NCBI GenBank assembly: GCA_013289825.1
Contig: JABCZF010000004.1
Span: 141,842-205,841 of the forward strand
From: Acidobacteriota bacterium
GTDB taxonomy: Bacteria; Acidobacteriota; Terriglobia; Acidiferrales; UBA7541
Direction: 5' to 3'
DNA length: 64,000 nucleotides
Under the pieces are notes generated by a model, which worked only from the letters and a program-made list of their open reading frames with translations, did not search any database and was not told the origin of the DNA. The position numbers were made by a program, and so were the translations under genes. Below are positions 59,492 to 64,000 of the stretch, one piece after another. The stretch's first letter is position 1; each line of letters opens with the position of its first letter.

Positions 59492-60035
59492 CGCTGAGCC
59501 TCCAATAAGAAAGAAGGCGGGTGGGGCAGGCCTTGAAGTGGGTGGCCCACCCTTTGCGGTTTCGCTTTACAAAGAGTGCGGTCTTTCGGTTGGGCAGCCG
59601 AAAAACTCAGGGCGCTGATGCGAAAATCTCATTTACTATCTCAGGCCAAATACGCGATGCAGTCCATTTTGGAATGAAACTGCCTCGGGTTCCGGGTGTA
59701 TATGATTTGCGCTTCTGACTTGGCAGCCGCGGTTAAATCCCAGTCACGCTCCGCGCTCCCCGAATCACTCTTTGCATGCTCCGGCAAAGAAAGCAAAAAG
59801 ATAATCCCCGTGTTTTGAGTTCCGCACTCTTTTGCAAAACGGCGGCGGTAGTTCCACCCAAAGTCTCCCAGCGCCTTTCTCCCCTCGCGACACTTGCCAC
59901 TCCTCATCGCTTGGTCACAGAGCAATGCTCGCAACTCCGCTCTTTTTATTTCATGCGTTTACTTCACGACTTCCAACACACCCGGTGCTGGGTATATCAA
60001 TTCTCTTCATCTACCAATCCCGAGTGGCGCGGACT
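59492..60035. other. 544-base stretch with no supported gene
   Basis: Contains the palindrome GGGTGG-C-CCACCC (59540-59552). A minus-strand frame at 59641-59934 ends in AAAKSEAQIIYTRNPRQF, which faintly recalls the C-terminus of PIN-domain toxins, but no complete gene can be built. No promoter or RNA gene is evident. Confidence 0.4.
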
Positions 60036-61007
60036 TCAGTCTGAGCGCTTCAACGGAAATAAGCTAGGCTCCGCGGGCGGCGCATCGGCGATGGACTCCA
60101 ACTCGGGGAACTGCTGCCTCAGTGGCTCGGGTACTTTCACTTTGGAGCCTTTCAATATGCTGATGAGTTGCAGCGCGTTAACCACACCTTTTCCTTGATA
60201 GTGGTTGTTGGTGATGACGAAGACGTCGCGCGATCGCTCCGCGACTTTGTGGATTCGCTTCGCCCACGGCGCAAGCTCCTCGGTGGAGTAGAGATAGTTG
60301 TAGCGTTCGTGCGAAGGGACAGCGGCATCGTCAGTGAACCACGTGTCGTAGCGCCGCCCATGCAGCCGCACGTACCCCACCGGGCTGGTGGTTTCCGTGG
60401 ATGGTTGAAGCGACCGCCCGATGATGGGCTGGTCGATGTTGCAAAACCCCGCGTTGCATTTCGCCAGCAGCGCAAGAGTTTCCGCCGTCTGCCAGGAAGC
60501 ATGCCGCACTTCGACGACCAGCGGATAATCGGCGAAACGGTTCAATAGCGCTGTAAGATGAGCGACGGTCTCAGGCGACCGATGAAACGAAAAAGGGAAC
60601 TGCAGCAGCACGGCGCCGAGTTTTCCCGCAGCGCGCAAAACGTCGAACCCAGCGCGAACGGTCCGCTCGTCTTCGGCTGTTGGCGTAGCGATTGTCGAGC
60701 CCGCGGCTCCGCCCACATTTGCAGGAATTGTATTGTGAGTGAATCGCTGCCAAAGCTTCGCCGCAAAAATGAACCGCGGGTTCCCCGCCACACGCTCGAT
60801 CCACTGCGCCGCGTGGTCCGGCCGGATGGGATTGTAGAACGAAGTGTTGATCTCAATAGTGTCAAAGAATTCCGCAAGGTACGTCGCCTCATGAAAGCCC
60901 TTCTTGCGGCGCGAAGGGTAGACGTACCCAGCCCAGTCCGGATAAGACCAACCGGCTGGTCCCACGCGAATCATGGTGTTGGAGGAAGCTTTTTTTGTAG
61001 GAGGCAT
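60036..61007 (-). CDS. DUF72 family protein (YecE-like)
   Basis: Protein of 323 residues with the TIM-barrel DUF72 pattern: MIRVGPAGWSYPDWAGYVYP, the FFDTIEINTSFYNPIRP segment, FIFAAKLWQRFTH, LGAVLLQFPFSFH, VVEVRHASW and YVRLHGRRYD. The biochemical role is unknown. The start is ATG 61007; ATG 60974 at MIRVG is equally plausible, and neither has a clear ribosome site. Confidence 0.92.
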   Translation of the reverse strand: MPPTKKASSNTMIRVGPAGWSYPDWAGYVYPSRRKKGFHEATYLAEFFDTIEINTSFYNPIRPDHAAQWIERVAGNPRFIFAAKLWQRFTHNTIPANVGGAAGSTIATPTAEDERTVRAGFDVLRAAGKLGAVLLQFPFSFHRSPETVAHLTALLNRFADYPLVVEVRHASWQTAETLALLAKCNAGFCNIDQPIIGRSLQPSTETTSPVGYVRLHGRRYDTWFTDDAAVPSHERYNYLYSTEELAPWAKRIHKVAERSRDVFVITNNHYQGKGVVNALQLISILKGSKVKVPEPLRQQFPELESIADAPPAEPSLFPLKRSD

Positions 61008-61321
61008 GATTGCAATGCGCTAGCTAAGTTTCGGTTGTCGGTAGCACGGGCACTCTTGACTGTGCGCTTTTTCGCAAACGCCCTCGAAACCGCAGAGGCC
61101 GGAGTGCCTGTGCTACGAAACCGCCGAGGGCAGAGTAGAGGGCGGCATACGCGAATGTCAACGCATATGGAGTTATGTTGTCCGTTGAGTGTAGTCGCAC
61201 GAAATGTTTCGCACCGTGATTGCCGTGCGCAGCGCGCGCTGGTATGCTCTGAACATGATGCGGTGCACAGAGCATCCCCGCGTCGCCCGCCTCTTCTGTA
61301 AGAACACCCACAGGTGCGTTC
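61008..61321. repeat. 314-base intergenic stretch holding a 15-base inverted repeat
   Basis: GTAGCACGGGCACTC at 61041-61055 is inverted as GAGTGCCTGTGCTAC at 61102-61116 with one mismatch and a 46-base loop. The repeat could form a long hairpin and looks like a REP or MITE-type element. No gene is seen; the 3' part should contain the promoter of the ribosome hibernation factor gene. Confidence 0.5.
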
Positions 61322-61672
61322 ATGAAATTGTCTATCAGTTACAAGAATGTCGAGCCGCACAAGCCCGCCGAAAAGGAAGTCGAACGTTACGCGAGCAAAC
61401 TCAATCGCCTGCTGAAGAGTTATGAACCGGATCTGGTTCTGTTGCACGGCGTGTTTACAAAAAATCCCCATCGCGAAGAAAATTCGTTCTCGCTGAATCT
61501 CTCGTTACCAACCGGAACTCTCCACGCCACAGGCACGGGTGAAAACGTCCGTGCCAGTTGCAAGCAAGCTTTCACCGAACTGGAGTCGCAACTGAAGAAG
61601 CACCAGTCGCGCCTGCGCAAAGACTACGAATGGAAACGGAAGCGTCCCCGCCCTGTCCCGGCGCTGTCTTGA
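61322..61672 (+). CDS. HPF/RaiA-type ribosome hibernation factor, short form
   Basis: Protein of 116 residues. The beta-alpha-beta pattern MKLSISYKNVEPHKPAEKEVERYASKL, LVLLHGVFTKNP, FSLNLSLPTGTLHATGTGENVRASCKQAFTELESQLKKHQSRL (over residues 57-100) matches the ribosome-binding domain that blocks the decoding centre in stationary phase. The C-terminal dimerisation domain of long HPF is absent. The tail is basic. Confidence 0.8.
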   Translation: MKLSISYKNVEPHKPAEKEVERYASKLNRLLKSYEPDLVLLHGVFTKNPHREENSFSLNLSLPTGTLHATGTGENVRASCKQAFTELESQLKKHQSRLRKDYEWKRKRPRPVPALS

Positions 61673-61843
61673 AAGAGAAGCCGCGAGCCCAATGCCGCGA
61701 AGCGGATGACCAGCCAGCGCGCATGTCCGGGAAATCGAAGCGCCTTCCCCGCCGCATCCCGTATATCGTTGACTCTATGGGCGTCGGCGTCGGCGATGGC
61801 GGCGGCGAGCGGGCCTGAAAGCGAGATTCTCTTGGGTGCGGTT

Positions 61844-62424
61844 CTGACCACTGAGGAGAAAAAGAGACTCAGGAAGACAATGGAGGCAATGTGGCCGTTC
61901 CATCTTTCGGAATTCGATCTGGTGATTAATACAAGGCTTCGAGAGGGCAATCAATGCGGACTGGCTTGGGACATGGTAGACTGCAAAGCTAGGATGCCGA
62001 ACATCCCGCGGACGAAGAACGAAGAGTCCTTACGCGTCCCGATAAATGATGCCGCCTTGGCCGCCCTGACGTTGTACGAAACTGGGAGACCGCAGGGGGC
62101 GGGTGTTCCAGTCGGCGCGAACCGGTGAACCGCTCGAGGACGGACAGCACTAGTTCGGCGATGCGCTAGTTAAGCGGGGATCAAGAATTTTCGTTGGCGC
62201 GATTTGCGGCATACGTTCGCGAGCCACTTGCGCATGTTGGGCGCTCCACTTGAAGATCTTGCAGACTTGCGAGGCACAAGAGCTTGACGATGAAAGACGG
62301 TACGCGCACTTGGGTCCGAACAAACTGCATGCGGTGGTATCTTTGCTGGGGCCAAGTGCACCACAAGTGACACCAGCCAAGACGCGGTTTCCGCGGAAGT
62401 ATTTCAAATTATTGCTAAATAACG
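61844..62424 (+). pseudogene. Tyrosine recombinase (phage-type integrase) relic upstream of tRNA-Lys
   Basis: Only the catalytic domain remains. One frame gives WPFHLSEFDLVINTRLREG with the first arginine and DMVDCKARMPNIPRTKNEE. A second frame carries GRVFQSARTGEPLEDG and then a stop. A further frame gives FRWRDLRHTFASHLRMLGAPLEDLADL with the H-x-x-R box, and another ERRYAHLGPNKLHAVVSLL with the nucleophilic tyrosine. At least three frame changes and an internal stop make it inactive. It ends six bases before tRNA-Lys. Confidence 0.75.
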
Positions 62425-62429
62425 AGTTT

Positions 62430-62504
62430 AGGGGCGTAGCTCAGTGGTAGAGCAGCGGCCTTTTAAGCCGAAGGTCGTGGGTTCGATCCCCACCGCCCCT
62501 ACCA
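62430..62504 (+). tRNA. tRNA-Lys (anticodon UUU)
   Basis: The 75-base cloverleaf includes an encoded CCA. Acceptor AGGGGCG pairs with CGCCCCT, the D arm is GCTC-AGTGGTA-GAGC, the anticodon loop CTTTTAA has anticodon TTT, the T arm is GTGGG-TTCGATC-CCCAC and the discriminator is A. The outermost anticodon-stem pair is a G-A mismatch. The gene's 3' half is a typical attachment site for integrases, and recombinase relics lie on both sides. Confidence 0.95.
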
Positions 62505-62559
62505 ATATCTCCTTCATAGATAACAGCTTGTGACCTTTCGAGGGGCCACAAGGGGCCAT

Positions 62560-63233
62560 TAACGCTAGGCGACTTGCGCCCGTTGACGATTCTCGACGTT
62601 GCGAGCCAATCGTCAACGGTTCCCTTAACCCACGAGGGTACCGGTATGGTTCGAACGTGACCACCTTTCCCTATCAAATCAACGATTGCCCAGTGATCCT
62701 CCCGACGTTGGAAGTGATCAATCGTGAGTTCAGTCAGTTCGCGACGCCTCAGGCCATAACCCAATAGCAAAGCAAGAATCGCTCGGTCCCTCTTGCCCTT
62801 TCAGAGTGGTAGGGTCAGGGAGTTGCCAAAGCGTTCGAGCTTCCTCGGCCGTTAACCAGTTCCCAAGTCGGCACCCAAGTTTCTTTGCGCCTTTCACGCT
62901 ACGGATACCAGCGGCCAGGTCCGGGCTCAGGAGCCCGGTGTCTGCCGCTTCATAGGCAAGTCGTCGGACCGCTGCCAGCCTGACGTTTATAGTCCCGGCA
63001 GCCAAGTGACGATCTTCGAGATGAAGTCGGTAACGGAGAACGACCGCCTTGTTGAAGGATAGTCGCGGAGCGGAGCAATACCAAGTCACAAACTCATCTA
63101 TCGAGTGTCGATAGCTGCGCTGCGATTCAAATGATCTTAGGCTAACAATCACCGCCACCTTGGCATGCTCCAAATCGGGCAGGCCTAGTTTTGTCTTCAA
63201 TCGGGCCTGCCTGTGCTTGGTTTTGCGCTTCAT
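62560..63233 (-). pseudogene. Second tyrosine recombinase relic, truncated at the tRNA-Lys side
   Basis: The N-terminal core-binding domain is intact (SLRSFESQRSYRHSIDEFVTWYC, VVLRYRLHLEDRHLAAGTINVRLAAVRRLAYEA, LSPDLAAGIRSVKGAKKLG). After LTAEEARTLWQLPDPTTLKG a frameshift near 62800 moves to RDRAILALLLGYGLRRRELTELTIDHF and IVDLIGKGGHVRTIPVPSWVK. The sequence stops matching near 62565, so the histidine, second arginine and tyrosine motifs are lost. The start is MKRKTKH at 63233. Confidence 0.75.
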
Positions 63234-63389
63234 GGTCAGCCGCCTCCCAACGGCAGGCCATAGACCGCACAATTCGATCCATCACTCAAGCTCTCGACTT
63301 CACAGGGGCAAGGGAGTATGAAGGTGCTTGTTGGCGTCAAAATTCAAAGATTCGGTCTCTCGCGTACCAGGACTGTAAGGTGGTGATCG

Positions 63390-63626
63390 ATGGACATTGA
63401 TCAGGAAAAAGTTGAACAGACGGTTTTGGCACTGCTCTATTTGACTTCCTTCAAGGACAAATTTGGGCTGAGAACCTGGAAGGGACACGACTGGCAAGTG
63501 ATGAATTCCTTGCATGAAAAAGGCTACATCTCAAATCCGGCAACGAAGGCCAAGTCAGTCGCGCTTACAGAGGAAGGAGCCAAACTATCACAGGAACTGT
63601 TCGAGAAACGCTTCGCAATGAAATGA
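63390..63626 (+). CDS. DUF6429 family small protein
   Basis: Protein of 78 residues beginning MDIDQEKVEQTVLALLYLT with FKDKFGLRTWKGHDWQVMNSLHEKGYISNP and VALTEEGAKLSQELFEKRF, the standard DUF6429 layout. The winged-helix-like C-terminus recalls DNA-binding domains, but the function is unknown. It lies downstream of the recombinase relic and may be cargo of the former element. Confidence 0.85.
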   Translation: MDIDQEKVEQTVLALLYLTSFKDKFGLRTWKGHDWQVMNSLHEKGYISNPATKAKSVALTEEGAKLSQELFEKRFAMK

Positions 63627-63885
63627 GTCCCGCTCATTTTGACCAAAGCACGTCCTCGGGCCGTTCCGGACCTTGGTGTCGGTACGGCACATGTACGGAA
63701 CTTATCGGGAATTATCTGACTACCGACCAGGTTCTTGCGGTCGGAGGAATCCAATTCCAGTCGGAGCCGCTCCGCAAGCGCAACCATCTGGTCGAACTCC
63801 GGATGCTTCATCATGCTATGGTGACGATGAGCAGATGACGGAGTGATCGGACCCCGTCATTTCCGTATATTCCATCTGCGACCCG

Positions 63886-63914
63886 TTGACATTCTACAGG
63901 GGAAGGCCTAATCT
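63886..63914 (+). promoter_or_regulatory. Sigma-70 promoter of the PadR gene
   Basis: TTGACA (63886-63891) and TAATCT (63909-63914) are separated by exactly 17 bases. The expected start lies just upstream of the palindrome at 63919-63931. Confidence 0.65.
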
Positions 63915-63918
63915 TCCA

Positions 63919-63931
63919 GTAGAATCTCTAC
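63919..63931. promoter_or_regulatory. Palindrome GTAGA-ATC-TCTAC, candidate PadR operator
   Basis: Perfect five-base arms located between the -10 box and the ribosome site of the PadR gene, a position suited to autorepression. No other copy was noticed near it apart from a partial TCTAC at 63893-63897. Confidence 0.45.
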
Positions 63932-63942
63932 AGGAGAGCGTC

Positions 63943-64000
63943 TTGAGTCCGGAACAAACCAATCTTTTGCAAGGGACGCTGGACATGGTGATCCTCAAAG
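63943..64000 (+). CDS. PadR family transcriptional regulator (partial, cut by window end)
   Basis: Starts at TTG with AGGAGAG upstream and reads MSPEQTNLLQGTLDMVILK before the edge. This opening is characteristic of the PadR-like regulators that in Acidobacteriota commonly precede large ABC-type permease genes. Only 19 residues are visible, so the rest cannot be described. Confidence 0.8.
   Translation, partial: MSPEQTNLLQGTLDMVILK

Larger units (their letters stand above)
63627..63942. other. 316-base stretch before the PadR gene
   Basis: Short frames on both strands show no family features and are not called. The last 60 bases hold the promoter and palindrome listed for the PadR gene. Confidence 0.5.

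Noticed and set aside
59641..59934. Possible PIN-domain toxin fragment on the minus strand
   Set aside because: Only about 20 C-terminal residues recall a PIN domain; active-site acidic residues and an antitoxin gene are not seen.
63524..63838. Short frames on both strands between DUF6429 and PadR
   Set aside because: No motifs, weak ribosome sites, and mutual overlap; neither can be supported.
1..64000. CRISPR arrays, rRNA genes, intact insertion sequences and polyketide or peptide synthetase clusters
   Set aside because: No regularly spaced direct repeats, rRNA sequences, transposase genes or megasynthase motifs were found on reading the window.

Overview
The window looks like a chromosomal segment of an Acidobacteriota bacterium (Terriglobia/Acidobacteriia-like). 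This is inferred from the moderately high GC content, the gene mix (several PilZ proteins, a creatininase-family protein, DUF6429, a PadR start at the edge with its typical opening) and the absence of enteric or actinobacterial hallmarks. No genus is claimed.

Bases 1-19.7 kb form a signalling island. A leftward operon (5199 to 87, probably continuing off the left edge) encodes a PilZ-like protein, an unrecognised 499-residue protein, a pseudo-receiver fused to an orphan histidine-kinase dimerisation domain, a CheY-like receiver, a CheW and a PilJ-like chemoreceptor: a Pil-Chp/Frz-type array. A rightward operon (10013 to 18109) encodes a TonB-C-domain protein, a second chemoreceptor, CheW, CheR, CheA, CheB, a CheY-like receiver and CheX. 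Between them lies a leftward three-gene set: a GAF/PAS histidine kinase, a lone receiver and an NtrC-type sigma-54 activator. Both chemosensory operons are preceded by -24/-12 sequences with exact GG/GC spacing. Copies of one palindrome (GTCTCA-N3-TGAGAC) lie 100-260 bp upstream of each. This suggests that the activator in the middle controls both arrays, and it is the most interesting system seen here. Two divergent PilZ genes close the island.

Bases 19.8-35.5 kb hold an overlapping ECF sigma/anti-sigma cassette with two Spy/CpxP-like periplasmic proteins, a Tat-exported FAD oxidoreductase (spermidine dehydrogenase-like) with a creatininase-family protein, a GNAT plus OSBS/N-succinylamino-acid racemase pair, an M1 aminopeptidase, a serine beta-lactamase-fold membrane protein, MarC, DinB and a hypoxanthine phosphoribosyltransferase.

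Bases 35.6-55.7 kb are mostly housekeeping: a GAF-SpoIIE phosphatase coupled to lysA; a tight leftward operon (penicillin acylase, mutM, xseB, polyprenyl synthase, tlyA, nadK); an unusual ileS; a CNNM/CorC-type transporter; two orphan dipeptide-type ABC permeases; a SAM hydroxide adenosyltransferase-family protein; and an M14 peptidase.

Bases 55.7-64 kb look accessory and decaying. They contain two multiply frameshifted pseudogenes, several REP-like palindromes, small conserved proteins (YjbR, DUF3467-like, DUF72, HPF, DUF6429), and a tRNA-Lys(UUU) flanked on both sides by relics of two different tyrosine recombinases. The right edge cuts a PadR-type regulator that has a good sigma-70 promoter and a palindromic candidate operator.
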